Assembly: GCF_027887165.1 (NCBI RefSeq)
Contig: NC_077229.1
Coordinates: 204,749,753 to 204,813,752 of the forward strand
Direction: 5' to 3'
DNA: 64,000 nt
Source: Monodelphis domestica
Taxonomy: Eukaryota; Chordata; Mammalia; Didelphimorphia; Didelphidae
Positions 49,401-63,500 of this stretch are shown in pieces. The notes under the pieces were generated by a model. That model worked only from the letters and a program-made list of their open reading frames with translations. It ran no database searches and was not told the DNA's origin. Positions within the stretch are counted from its first letter, which is position 1, and every line of letters begins with the position of its first letter. The position numbers and the translations under genes were made by a program.

Positions 49401-51501
49401 TAAATTTTGCTAAAACAAATGTAGTTATAAGGTTTAAGTAGGGAAATATTCAAGTAGTCATATTCACATGACAAACCAGTCTTGTAATTCCAGCTGTAGA
49501 ATTAAAGCATCATAACACGTGAAGGGCACCAAATATTCAGCTCTTTAAAAAAAAAAAACTCTTACCTTCTCTCATAGAATCAATACTGTGTATTGGTTTT
49601 AAGGCAGAAGAGCAGTAAGGGCTAGGCAATGGGGGTTAAGTGACTTGGTCAGAGTCACACAGCTAGGAAGTGTCAGATTTGAGCCCAGGACCTTTGGTCT
49701 CTAGGCCTGGCTCTCAATCCACTGAGCTACCCAGCTGCCCCTGCATATTCAGACTTTTAAAGGAAATGAAGGACTAGGGCATGTGTGTGAGTGAATTACA
49801 CAGCGCCCCCCCCCCCACCAAAGACCAGGTATAAGCTCAAAAATTCCCAATTTACATATGACAATGATGCTATTTCCTAAACATTATTTTCTTATTATCT
49901 ATAATCACATTGCTTTTGAACCAGCCTTCTCTCCTTCATAAGTCAGTAATATCTCTAGGAGAGTAAGTATGTTGTCTTTGACAATTTTTACTTTTCTAAG
50001 GACCTTAAGACTTTTTTAAAATTGAGTTTTATTTAGAATAATCATTGATCATGACACAACTGAAAAGAAACCCTCAATTCTGGAATTCTGTTTCACTTCT
50101 ACCTTATCTTTAGCTTAAATTATCTCTATACTAGATTATTAGTCACAACAGTTTTTATGTAAAACTCAAGTCTGCATTAATGAACTTTGTTGAAAAGGTG
50201 GTTTTCAAACTTATCTTTCCAGCTGCAGTCACTTATAATTGATGCATTTCATGGTCGTGGATTTGACAAAATCAAAGAATATTTGCAGCAAAATGAGAAC
50301 TCTTCTAATCAAAAATACAACAAATTCCTATTAACCCATCTTGACAGATTGATAAATAAGGCAAGTCAAGTTTTAGAAGTTAGAATGCCAGCATGTAATC
50401 TTATCTGAGCCCCATTAACCTTATTGTGGCATGAAAATGCAGGAGTTGGACAAGAATGAATTCCAGTATGTTTCCTTGTTGCTGAAGTGTATTCAGAGGT
50501 TCTTCACAGAGAATAGGAAAGAAGATGAGCAATTATTAATTCAACAAGGATTGGTCCCAAAGATAAGTGTCCTCTTTTCCTGTTTACACGTAACAGCATG
50601 GTGTTGGGAGATGGCTGTTGGGTTTTTTTAAGTCTTACATCTTTTGTCTTTACATCACAACATCATTTCTAGATATCACTTTTCTCTCCTCAACCCTCCT
50701 TAAATGAAGAATTAATTTGCTTAGCTATTGTGTTAAAAGATGTGTTATTTTTTCTACTACTTTCAACATCATTTTCAAGGAGAAAGAAGGATGCTCATTG
50801 CCTACATTTCATGTAAGAAAACGAAAGTGGTGAATTATAGTTAATCCAACACCAAGACAATAAAATGGCAAAGCAGCTAGAGAGCTGACCTTGAAGTCAG
50901 TAAGGTCTGAGTTGGAGTACTGCCTCTGACATGTGAGACCCTGGGCAGGAAAGGTAGAGGTGGGCATCACCATTTTAGCTCCTATCCCTTAAGCCAGGAT
51001 GATCAACTTTTGGGGTACCTTTTTTATTGATAAATATTGCCAGATTCCACAACAAAATCCTTAGAGCAAGTCTCATTTTTCCATTGACTTTGTGTAGAAA
51101 ATTGAATATACATCCTTCAATTCAATTAAACAAACATTTAAATGCCTTTACAATCTACTGGAGGAATGGGCAATGGAGACATCAAATAAGTATGATAAAA
51201 AGAAGGGTGATAGAACCAAAGGAGAGATCCAGACAAATTGCTCTGGGAAAATTAGAAGTAGGAAAGAAGTCTTGGCTTTGAGTGTGGAGGTAGAGAGTTT
51301 AGAAAAGATGACACCCAAGCAGGTAGGTGGCTCAGTGGAGAGAGAGAAAGAGAGCCAGGACTGGAGGCAAGAATTCTTGGGTTCCAGTTTGGCCTTGGTT
51401 ATTTTTTAGCTGGGAAATCACTTAACCCCAATTGCCTAGCCCTTACTGCTTTTCTGTCTTAGAACCAATACTCATTGATTCCAAGATGGAAATTAAGGAT
51501 T

Positions 51502-51537
<36 letters not shown>

Positions 51538-54500
51538 CCTGTGTTGAGCCTCAATAAATGGCTTTGAAAGCTTTTTTTTTTTTTTGGTCAGGAAGAGGTT
51601 TCAACTACAGCTAGACTTGTGGAATGATGAATGTTTATTATAATTCTGGATGTTTTCATTCCTGCAGCATTCTCAAATTTGAGATTCTCATGTTTCACTC
51701 ATGCACTGGAGAAACAATAACTATTTTGAGTACCTATAATGTCTCCCTAATTCTTTCATCTAAGTCTTTTTTTGGTCCAAATCTATAATTTCCAATTTTA
51801 GGGAATTCCAGATATGGGAGTCCATTCCACAGATGTAGATTGACAGCTGTTCAGAGATAGTTGCTTGACTCACAAAAATTAAACATAAAAATATACTGAC
51901 CGTGTGAGACCCTTTGTTAAAATTTCAGTATAAGTATTGACAGGTTAGAAATTGAAAAATGCTACAAATCAGGGCTCCATTTACTATCTATACTTTGTGT
52001 TAATGATGCAGATTAAACCTAAAAATGCATATGCATACATCCTCCCCCTCCTCTTGTTAAATATTTAATAGCACACCTTGGGGTAAAGAGGTCAATTGCC
52101 TTTGGTTGCACAATCTGTGAACCCAAGTCTTCTTGACTTCAAGGTTGGCCCTCTATCATAACATGCTGCCTTTCTTTAGCTGTATATTTTTTCCCAATTA
52201 TGACCTTGCCTATATATGTGCCAATGTATTATTTACCCTGCATATATGTCAAGGCAGCTATAGCTGTGGTTAAGAGCACTGGGCCTGGAGACAGGAAGAA
52301 CTGAGTTCTGTGATAACATCCTAGCCATGTGACCCTAGGCAAGTCACTTGACTTATTGCTTGACAAAAGGATCCATTGGAGAAGGAAATGGCAAACCATT
52401 CCAGTATCCTTGCAAGAAAATGCAAAGGATAGCTGTGGTCCATGATTGAGCAACACTATATGTGTCTGTCCAATAGAGAGTTTATTGTACTATAGGCTGA
52501 AATTTCTTGGGAATGAGATATCAAGTTGGATTTTTAAAACTAGTTCTTTTTTGAAAACTGTAAGACTGAAATTCTGTTAAATGAGCTTATTTTTAGTTAA
52601 ATAGACAATAGTGATGTGATCATTCATGACTTCATTTTTTAATTCTAAATGGTTTCCTGGTTTGAAAGAACTATCGGATTTCTGAACTTTGGAGAACTAA
52701 CAACTATATCCTTGGTTCAAGTTTTAGAAGATCTTTTTAACACTGCCTTGGTAAGACAAAGAATAGAAGTAGCTGTTTTATTTGCTGGATGCCATTTAAC
52801 TAGAAATTGCAAGAATCTTGAGATTCTTTATAGGACTTTCATGAAAACACCAAATGGGGTTACAGAGTCAGATATAAAGGAAATGCTGAACAATATTGAA
52901 CCTTTTTTGTGACCTAGACTCCACTAGCTGTCTGGGAATGCCTATGGACCCCTCAATAATACTTTTAAAATTTATAAAATACATATATGAATATATAAAA
53001 GAAAGCAAAATATATTGATATACATTTATCAACAAAACAAGTTCACAGACTCCAGGTTGAGAAACCCTGCATTTAGATGAAAGCTTAATTGTTTAATTTT
53101 TTAAATAAAGCTATTATATGATTGCCTATAGCTTCTTCATATGTTTTCCCCTTTTTATTAGGTAATTTCCAAATGCAGTCATAAGGGTGAGTACTGGCTA
53201 CTACAATTATAAAGTGATCAGAGGAAAGGTTAGCAAAGCATTTCAGTTTTCTTGTTTGAACTCGGAGCCAAGCCACAGTCTAAGTCTAAATCTTGCCTGT
53301 TCAAAAACACTTTCACTATTCATCATCTCTCACTGACTTATGAAAATTTAGCCATTTATAGCTTTATAACACCTCTCTGTCTGTCTGTCACAGTATTTCT
53401 ACTCCCTTAGTTTAGACTCTCCCATCTCTACTAGATTATTGCAAAAGCTTTTAATTGGTCTTTTTGACTCATTCCTTTTCCTTTTAAAGTCTTTCACACA
53501 ACTACAATAAAACATTCCTTAAGTGCACATTTGAAACTGTTACTCTCATTCTCAATGCTTGTAAAATGAAATAGAAATTCTTTTTTTAAAACCCCTTTTT
53601 TATTTGATTATTTTCTTTGTTCCTGGTTGTTAAGTTTATAACAATTTTAAAAAATTTTAAATTGCAGCAATCTTTAGGAATCATCTCTAAGATGTCACAT
53701 AAAATGTTAATTCTTTTTAATTTTATTTAATTAAGATAATTTTTCCATAGCTACATGATTTGTGTTCTTCTCTCCCCTTCCCACCCCACTTCTGTTGCCA
53801 ACCTGCAATTCCACTGGGTTTTACATGTGTCATGAAATATTAATTCTTAAGTTGTCCTGAGCAATTGGATTTGAAAGTATAACTAGTGGCTTGGTGGATA
53901 GAGAGCAAGGCCTAGTGTCAGAGGATTTGTGTGACCTTGTACAAGTCACTTAATCCCCATTGCCTGCTCTATAATACTCTTCTGCCTTAAAAGTGATACT
54001 TCCTATCAATTCTAGGACAGAAGATAAGGACTTTAAACAAACCATTGCTTCCCAACCCCAACATGTATTTCCAGCCTTATTGGATATTGCTCCCTCTCCT
54101 GTACTCTCTGATGGAGCCAAACTGGCCTCTTCATAGGACTCTCTATTTTTAGTCTCTTTACTTTTGCTCTGGTCATCCATCCTATTGGGATAAACTCTTT
54201 CCTTACCCTTGCCTCCCAGAGACCAGCACTTCCTTTGACAGGTGGCTTGGTTCCTTTCTTCTGCATGAAATCTTGCCTGCTTTCTGCTCCCTACCCCAAA
54301 CAACTAGTACGCTTTCTTCCAATCTAGCTTGTATTTAACTATTATTTTATTTATTCACTTTATACTGTATAATTGGGCTTGTCCTCATTAGAATGTAAGC
54401 TCCTTTTGATAAGGGGCTGCTCCCTTCCTTCTTTCAGCTTCTGCACCCCTCACTGTGTTTGGTACATAAGAGACACTTTAACAGATACTTGATTGATTAA

Positions 54501-57500
54501 CTTACCCAAGGATGCTGAAAGTTCTGAGGGATTGATTTAGTTCAATAGGTCTTTGCTGAACACAAAACTGTGCAAGGCCCTGAGGACAGAAAGATGAAAA
54601 ACTAACCTTGTACCTGCTCTCGATAACAAAATAATAGCTCACATTTACCTGAAGGTTTATTGTAAAATGAGAGTAGATGATTATATTGTGAGAAGATGAA
54701 GTATTTAGGAAATGTCAGGTGTAATGACATAAAAGAGTTAATGATGATGAAATTCTTTTGGGGGAAGGGATTATTGAAGATATCACTTAAGTAATTTTGT
54801 TTCCTTCTTTTGGTCTTTAATGTTTCATTTACATCCAGTTATATCTAATTTACTATCAGTAATAGGTTATATCTATAAATATCAGTTATATATTATTTTA
54901 ACATTTTTTACATTGAGTTCCAAATTCTCTCTTCTCTCTTCATTGAGAAAGCAAATAATTTATACAGGTCATACATGTGCAGTCATACAAGAAAAATTTC
55001 CATATTAATTATATGGTGAAAGAAAACACAAAACAGCCCAAGAAGAATAAATAAAGTTAAAAAATGCTATACTCCATCTATTAAATTGTGCATAAGCTTT
55101 GACTTGGCAATAATGTCACTAGGTCTGTAGTTAAAGAGATAAAAGAAGAGGAAAAAGTTCCATATGTATAAGATTATTTACAGCATTTCTTTTCATGATA
55201 GTAAAGAACTGGAAACTAAGAGTGACCATTAATTGGGGTATGGCTGAATTGAGTATATGAAGGTAATAGAATACTATTTCTCTGTAAGAAATGACCAAGG
55301 GAATGATTTCAGAAAAAAAAAAACTTGAAGATGTGTATGAATTGATACAAAATGAAGGAACAGAATCAGAACAATTTTGACAATATCAGTTTTGTCAAGT
55401 TAAAGACTTCAAAAGACATAGGAACTTTGTGACCAGCCACTAATCCAAAGATCTCATGATCAAACATTCTATCCATCTTCAGATGGAGAGATGATAGACT
55501 CGAGTACGGATTGAATCATCTTTTCTTTTTTGTTGGACTTGGCTAATGAGAGAATTTGTTTACATTGACTTTACATATTTTAAATAGATTTTAATAGGTT
55601 TCAGGGTTTGGGTTTTTTTGGTCTACTCAATGGGGAGAGAATTGGAAGAGGGAGGGAGACAATTTACAACTGAAAGTAAAATAAAATTGAATTTGAAGTG
55701 GGAATAACAAAAGTGAAGAAGGGTAGAAGAGCCATGATCAGGGCAATGAATTTCTGAATTTATAGCCTTGATAAAGGGGATCAAGTTTTGGTGATAATGA
55801 ACAATAAGCTGTGACCACTGAGTAAATGGCTGAGGTAGACTAGCTTTGGATTAAGGAATGGTTGAAAAAGGAGGTATAACTGAGCCTGAGAAGTTAGAAG
55901 TATCTTCAATAGCAGCTGCTCTCATAGTGTGTTTGAAGGATCAGTGGGACTCACCTAGGTGCCTGCCATCTTGTGATGTTTTAAATTTGGGAATAGTTAT
56001 ATCATTCCTTTTTTGCAAATGCCTCATCAATATTTTAATTCTGCTTGTAGGGAAAATCCAGCTATTGGATTCATTCTTATTTGACTTGGGACTTCTGGTG
56101 GCAGACAAAACTATTAATTATTTGATTCGACAGGAGGTAAGCTACAGCTGATGAAAATGGTGGAAAGACTGACTAGAGGAGTTGAAGGACCTGAATTAAT
56201 CTCACTTAACATTTACTGATTGTGTGACTAGACAAGTCACCTAACCTCTCCCTGATCTTCTGTTTTCTCATTTGTAAAGTAAGGGAATTGGGCTCTCAGA
56301 TATTTCTAGCTCTCCATCATGGAAATACTTAAGAAATCTGGGGAGAAAAAAAATCATATTTGGTTTTTCATATCCTACTTTAACAAAGTGTTTGTTTTCC
56401 GTCTCTTAAAAGGGTCTAAGGACTTTGAACTCCATCTTGGAAAAATTGCCTCAGGAAGAGAGAGAGAAATTTCCTTTATCAGACAACAATTGCTTTCTTA
56501 TGTAAGTGGCCTCATAGCCAATTATAAGATGCTACAAAGGATATAATTTAATACAATACAAAATAAGATATAGTATAGATACAATAGCTAACATCTACAT
56601 ATCGCTTTAAAATTTGCCAAGTGCACAAAGAGGGCTCAATAACTGGAACCTTACCTTCATTTATAAGTACCTCAATTGGCTGTTTATCATGGTAAAAAAT
56701 TAATTCATTTAGCCATTTAATATATGTCCAGGAAATCTTCCCCCCTTTAAAAATAGCCTACCATTTTTATATTGAACCCCAAACATCCTTAATTTCTTTT
56801 TTTAATGGTAGACGAAATTTTACCCAATTTAAACTAGTGTTTGTTATGTAAGGCTCTTAGTATTTACTCTGTAATTTAAATGAACTCATGTATCTATTAA
56901 TTTTTTTTTCAGGAAAGGCCTTGCAAAGGCAATTCCAGAAACAGGTGGTAAGATGTTTAGAAGCATTATTAGTTAGTGATACTGTTGTATTTTTTTTCTT
57001 TGCTTCTGTTTAATATACTTGTATAAGAATTAAACTCAGGTCAAATTAAAATAGAGATATTATTTTGATAATACAAAATAATTAAAATATTAGCCATTAT
57101 TTCAGTTACTATGGGAAGCCATGTTGGATAATCTTACTTTGTATTTCTATTCTATAGAAACCTTTAATACACTTATACACTTAATTTAAAATTTTATTTA
57201 AATTTTATATATTTTATAAATAGTTGTTAAATATCCTTTTGCATTTTAAGGATTCTTGTAATATTCCTTTAGTCTGTATGTAGATTTCTTGAATCTGTAT
57301 GTATCATTGAGTAGGTTGCAAGATAATATAAAAATAATATAGGTTAATGAAGTAAATTTTATTCCTCTTGAAGCAATACTTGTTTCTGAAGAGGAAATTT
57401 TCAAGGACAATATAGTGCTTATTTGGAGAATTATTTTGCTTTATAATCAGAATATAATCATTTCTGATACTTTTTATCCTTAGATTATGAACTGCAAATT

Positions 57501-60500
57501 GCTCTTTCTGAAGCCTTGTGCAGGATGGTGAGCAAAAAGTCAAGAGCTGACCTTGCCCATAGATGGTTTGAAGATGACATCATTGCTTCAGCTTTCAAAG
57601 AGATACGGGACAGAGAATTTGAGACGGTGAGAGACCCTATCTAGAAAATTCAATTTGAAGATATTAAACATCTACATAAAATGGAGGCACTGGAAAAAGC
57701 AGAAGCTATGTGGCCACAGATCTTAGTAAATTTAAACTATCACTGGAGACCTGTGTGCATATAAGACAAAAAGAAAATGTAAGATAGTATGTTAAAATAT
57801 GTCCTATGGACAGTTGCTACCTGAATGACCATGGGCAAACCACTTAAACATCTCTAGAATTTCCTCACCTGTAAAATGAGAGAATTATTCTGTATGACTC
57901 CTCCTTTCTATATCCTATAAATGATTCAGGATATTGGAATATAGTAAAAAATCAGATTGAATTGGAATGCATGGTGGAAGAGGATGTGACTTGACTTAAT
58001 TTTGAAGGATATATAGATTCAGGAAAATAGGAGGGAACTTGACTAAAACAATGGAAGATGGGAATTGTTATATTTTGGTGAAACAAAGGAGGTTGGTTTG
58101 ATATAGAATATAGGAAATAAGTTGCATGAACCATGGGACTTGGACTTTGCAGATAGTAAATCCCCCTGTATTCTAGAAGAAAAAATTGATATGCTCAGTG
58201 GTGGTGCTTTCCACTTTTGATTAAATCTGAAGTTTTTAATATCTAAGATGGCAATGAGAATTTTTTGTTTATGGGGGCAGCGGGTAGCTCAGTGGATTGA
58301 GAGCCATGCTTAGAGACGGAAGGTCCTAGGTTCAAATCTAGGCTCAGACACTTCCCAGCTGTCTGACCCTGAGCAAGTCACTTAACCCCATTGCCTAGCC
58401 CTTACCACTCTTCTGCCTTGCAGCCAATACACAGTATTGACTCCAAGATGGAAGGTAAGGGTTTTTAAAAAAAGAATTTTGTTTATAATTTTAATCTTTA
58501 AATAAATAACAAGCCTACCATTTTCTTTATCTTGAAGGACAGTAGAAAATTTCTTAATTGCCTAAATGATAGGCTTGGTGATAAAAGAAGGTAAGAACCT
58601 CAATTTTAATACCACTGGACTTATTGATAGTAATATGATTCTAGAAATTTCTTTGATATTTTAGAAGAACAAATTAAAAGAACATTGCTTTGAAGTTCAA
58701 GGACTTCAATTTGAATCCTACTTCTGTGGTTTAGTTTTTGGTGGGACCTTAGGCTAGTCATTTAACTTTTGTGGTCCTCAGTTTTTCTGTCAAATAAGGG
58801 AATTGAATTGGATGGCTTCCAATTCCTTTCACTTCTCTATCTCTAATTGCAGTTGCATCCCTTTTCTGTTAGAATTCCGACTACCTTCATTAGTAACCAG
58901 CATTGTGATGTCTTTGCTCAACTCTGTTCAAAGGGATTTTTAACAATACTTGACTTCATTATAGGAACATTTGTTTATGAAACTTCTAAATTTGTTTTGC
59001 TTCAAATCAGATTTTTCTAATAATGTGCCATTTTACAGGGTTTGTACATTTCCATGTGTTGCTGCCTTTGTTGATGAATATGAGGTAAGGCTATCTCCTC
59101 CCCTTCCCTACTAGGCATGTTCATCACATAGAATCAATTTAATTATAGCATGAGGAAATTGCTACAAAAATCTTACTCTATTGCCTCATTATGGCATTAT
59201 GATATGACCCTCAGTTACTAAAAGCTTACCAGTGGACATGGCAGATTGTACCATATTTGAAATATTTAGACTTCTAGCAGCCCACTCCAGTCCCATGTGG
59301 ACTTTCTCAAAATAGCATACCCAAATATAAAACATTGTGTCATCAATTGTTTGACTAATTGGTGATGGATTATTTGGCCATGGCTATTTATTAAGTAAAG
59401 AAAAACAGAAAATCTCATCGAGCCCTATGTAACTTCCTTCCATTAATATAGTGATGCTAATAGGATTATGAAAAAGGGTGTGTGTTAGAGAATGCTAAGT
59501 ATTTAGATTATCTACAAACATTAACTGAGTTGCTGGTATTCTAAATGTGAGATTTTTGTCTAGTTATATACCACTGTAAGACCTAATTCATATTAATCTT
59601 TACATTATCACTATACACACAAAATCAGAAGACTGAAGAGATTTGTAGCCAAATAGAAGGATATCTCACTGATGTTTCTTGGAAAGTCAAATAAAAGGAG
59701 CAAGTGGAATTAATTTTATTTTATCCTCAAAGGCTATAAGAAACATCATTTTGTTTGGGGTATTTGCTCATCTCTTACTGCAGTACTGTTTAATATAAGT
59801 ATTTGCAAAAAAGTCACAAATGTGGGAAAGTTTAGTTTGTACATGCTTGCCTTGAAGAGAATAGAAAACATAAAAACAAATATGTGAAGAAGTTGATCAG
59901 ATCCTATGACTTATCAATGTATGCTTTGATATTTGGCAACCTCATTGAAGAGAAGAACAACTAGGCGAGATCATGGAAAAATATTGAGAGTGAAGACTAA
60001 GAGAACCCCCATAAGCCTCTTGCCTATCATAATGGGTAATTTCTTTTAGAAAAGAACCAGAAAGTTCTGGACTGAGCAAAAACACCAAGTAATATTACAA
60101 GAAGAGAAATTGATTATATTTTAAAGGACAGTAAATGATTCATTACTGATTTGGAGATACTGACTAAATCTCATCACACTACCAATTTATTAGAACAAAG
60201 ACCCAAATATTACAAAACTAGAAGAAAAGTATGGCAATAAATGAAAATAATTTCAAGCTATTGATGTCAAGTAAATGATGTCATGAAATAAAAGAAAAGA
60301 ATACCATTCCTATTAGAATGTAACCTTTTTGAAGACATTGAGTATAGAAATTTTGTATAGAACCTTAATTGATACCAATTTTCATAGCCAGGAGCCCCAA
60401 AGGGTCTAAAAAGTGGACTTGGTAAACACTTGATTTACTAAGAGATAAATAAGAGCCAAGAGCAATACCAGTTTAAAACATAAATTCATTTAAAAAAAAT

Positions 60501-63500
60501 CTTACAAAGAAGGATGATTGATAATTGTAAGCAGTAACCCTCATGAAACAATGGAAAGAAAAATCAATTTGGAGAAATCTTGGCAAAAGATCAAATTAAA
60601 CAAAGTCTTCCTGAAGGCAGTTGAATATAAAACCAGAAGGGAAACAATAAATAGATGAAAGATGGAAAAGATTTGCAATGATTTTTATAATAAATTACTG
60701 ATTTTAACATTACAGATGTACTTATAGAGGAAGTAAAAATACCTTTCAAAGGAACAAAACTGGGAGAAACAGACTATACCAAATGTACATACAGAATATC
60801 CACAGTGAAAGACATACAGTAGGCATCATGGGTCATGGAGGAGAGGAGTTGGAAGGAAGATAGCTGCTATAAATGTAGAGCAGGACAGAGAATAAGCTAG
60901 GAGGGAAACTAACAGCTTGGCTGTGACTTCTGAGAATGGTGGTCACAGACAAAGACTTGCCAAGCAAATCAGTAGTGAGTAAGGAACCATCCTAGGGGAG
61001 AGGGGGCAAACAACAACAATAATAAAAAAAAATGAAAACGAAAAGGCAAATTAGGATATGAAAATATAAGCACATCACAGTGAAAAAGATATGCTGAATT
61101 TTTAAAAAATTCTTAGGAAAAACAATAGTCCTTGGAAATACTCTTAATTATGGGAATAGTGATGGACAATTGTTATAAACAGAATAAATGGACCCGAACC
61201 TGATGCGATTTTAGGAGACAAGAAGGATATTCTTTGCCCAAATATTTTCCCCACCTAATTGACAAAACTTAAACAAGTCAGGCATCTGTCTTACTGCTGC
61301 ATCTTAGATTCACTGGATTCATTTAAGTCTCAGATGAAATCTTATATGTGAAAGGCCTTTCTAAGTTCTCTTTTCTCCTTACTACCTCCTTCCTTAGTGC
61401 CTTCCTCTCATTATCTTCTTTCTATTGTGTCTATGCATGTCTTATATTTAATGGTATCAACGCATCTAAGCCTATATTGTTAAAATCCAAATATGGTTTG
61501 ATTTGCTGTCTTTCATGAAATGAGTCTAAAAATCTTTGCAAAACAAAATATTTTCCTTGTGATGCACTTATGTTTTCACATCCTAATATTTTGTTTGTCT
61601 TGTTCTCCAATTTTTTTTTACATTTGTAACCTCCTCAAAGATGAAGACTGTTTTTTACCTTTCCTTATATCCCTAGCTTTGAGCAGTCTAGAATATAATA
61701 AGAACTTAATAAATATTTTTGATTGACCACAACAGAAAATACTGCCTTTTATTTTTTATTAGTATTTTTCCTCAGTTACATGAAAAAAAACATTTTTAAC
61801 CTATCCATGCCCCCCAAACCTATCTTAGAAACGATATGGTTCTGAAACAGGAGAGCAATATGAACAAGGCAATGGAGGTTAAATAACTAGCCCAGACACT
61901 AAGAAGTGTCTGAGGCTAACTTTAAACCCAGGACCTCCACGCTTAGCTTTCTATCGACTGTATTACATAGCTGCCTCATCTCTTTTTTTCTCCTTTCCCC
62001 TCCCTGAGATGGTGAGCCATCTGATTGTGCAATAACGTAAAATATTTTCCTTATTAGTAATTTCTTGGAAGAGAACTTGCACAAAATGAAGACAGTGAAA
62101 TACTTTGGTCTGTATTCAGATTCTATCAGTTCTCTCTCTGGAGGCAGATGACATTTTTCATCATGAGTTCTTGGGGATTGCCTTAGATCACTGTATTGCT
62201 AAAGATAGCAAAGTTATTTAAACTTGTTCATTACTGTTATTGTGTATAATGTTCTGTTTCTGCTCATTTCACTCTGCATCAGTTCATATAGGTCTTTCCA
62301 GGTTTTGCTAAAAGGGTCCAAATTAACACACAACTTCGCAAAAATAATTTGTGTATCAGTTAAGGATGCCCTAGAACATAATGATCCTTTCTCTCTTGAA
62401 CCTCACAGAGTACTTTGTCTTGTAGTACTCATATGTATTTAAGTATTTTGTATCAGCTATTTGTGTTTGTCATATTCTAAACTGTGAACTTCAAGAAAAG
62501 GATTTTGCGTCTTATCTAAAACTTTTCTCTCTCCCCCAGTTCTCTGCACTTTTTATCCTATAGTGTTAAAATAGGAACAATTTTTCACCTTTCCTTTTAC
62601 TGAGAAATGATCATCCTATAACCAGTGTTAAAATGTCTATCCTTTTTTCCTTATTTTTTTCAATTAACAACTCTTACAAGGTCATCACCTGCCCTCTCCC
62701 ATTAGGGGGAAAACTTAAACATGTGTTTACAAATTTAGTTATTCAGGCAAAATGAATTTCCATACTGACCATGTCCAAAAAGTATGTCTCATTCTGAATC
62801 TCGAGTCCTTCATCTCTATATCAGGAGATGGATGGCAATGTGCCACTGTGTCTCTGTAATCATAGCTGTTTGTGGCATTGATCAGTATTCGTAAGTCTTC
62901 CAAAGTTGTTTGTCTTTACTAAGTTGTTTTTATAAATTATTCTCTTGGTTCTGCTTGTTTCACTCTGTATCAGTTCATGAAAATCTTCCCCATTTTCTCT
63001 GAAACTATCTCTTTTGTTATTTCTTATGGCACAATAGTATTCCATTGTTTTCATATATCATGATTTGTTTAGCCATTTCTCAAACTGATGAGTGTCCACC
63101 ATTTAAAAAATATTCCAATGACATGTAAAACAAATTTTAATATTTCTTTTTTTTAAATTTGAACTCCAAATGTTTCTCTTTACTCCCTGCCCTCTTTGAG
63201 AAGACAAGCAATTTGCTATAGGTTACACATGTGCAGCCAATGTAAAATATATTTTTGTATTAGTCCAATCCCTACCACAATCAAAAAGAAAAAATCAGCA
63301 TAATTCAATATCTGTATTCAGACTCCTTCACCATTCTGTATTGATGCCATATGAAAATGAAATACATTGTAATGTCTAGGGGAAGCAAGCAAAAAGGTCA
63401 TCATGATATAAATTACTTATTACCTCAGTTTGACCTTAATTTCATTTTTAATGAAATAAGTATTTTCAGAAAAATTTGTTCTTGTGTTTTTTGAGAATAT

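Larger units (their letters stand above)
50563..52648 (+). other. SYCP2L intron 4 with AT...AA termini
   Basis: The intron starts ataagtgtcc and ends ttaattctaa. The donor has the U2-type pattern (A+3 A+4 G+5 T+6) with A at +1, the same hexamer seen in known U2-type AT-AC introns. It does not resemble the U12 donor ATATCCTT. The 3' end has T-rich sequence but AA instead of AG. The intron also holds SINE pieces at about 50865-50960, 51310-51505 and 52240-52455. Confidence 0.65.
52751..56050 (+). other. SYCP2L intron region around exon 6
   Basis: Apart from exon 6 this stretch holds repeats: an RTE-like remnant near 52840-52900, L2-like text at about 53290-53570 and 54190-54490, a 5'-truncated L1 (53716-53835), a SINE (about 53885-54030), and two L1 pieces in opposite orientation (54890-55690). 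No further exon is needed by the phase arithmetic. Confidence 0.55.

Noticed and set aside
50563-52648. U12-type AT-AC intron
   Set aside because: The donor is ATAAGT rather than ATATCCTT, no TCCTTAAC-like branch site lies just before exon 5, and the acceptor is not AC. Starting exon 5 after the nearest upstream AC would bring in in-frame stops.
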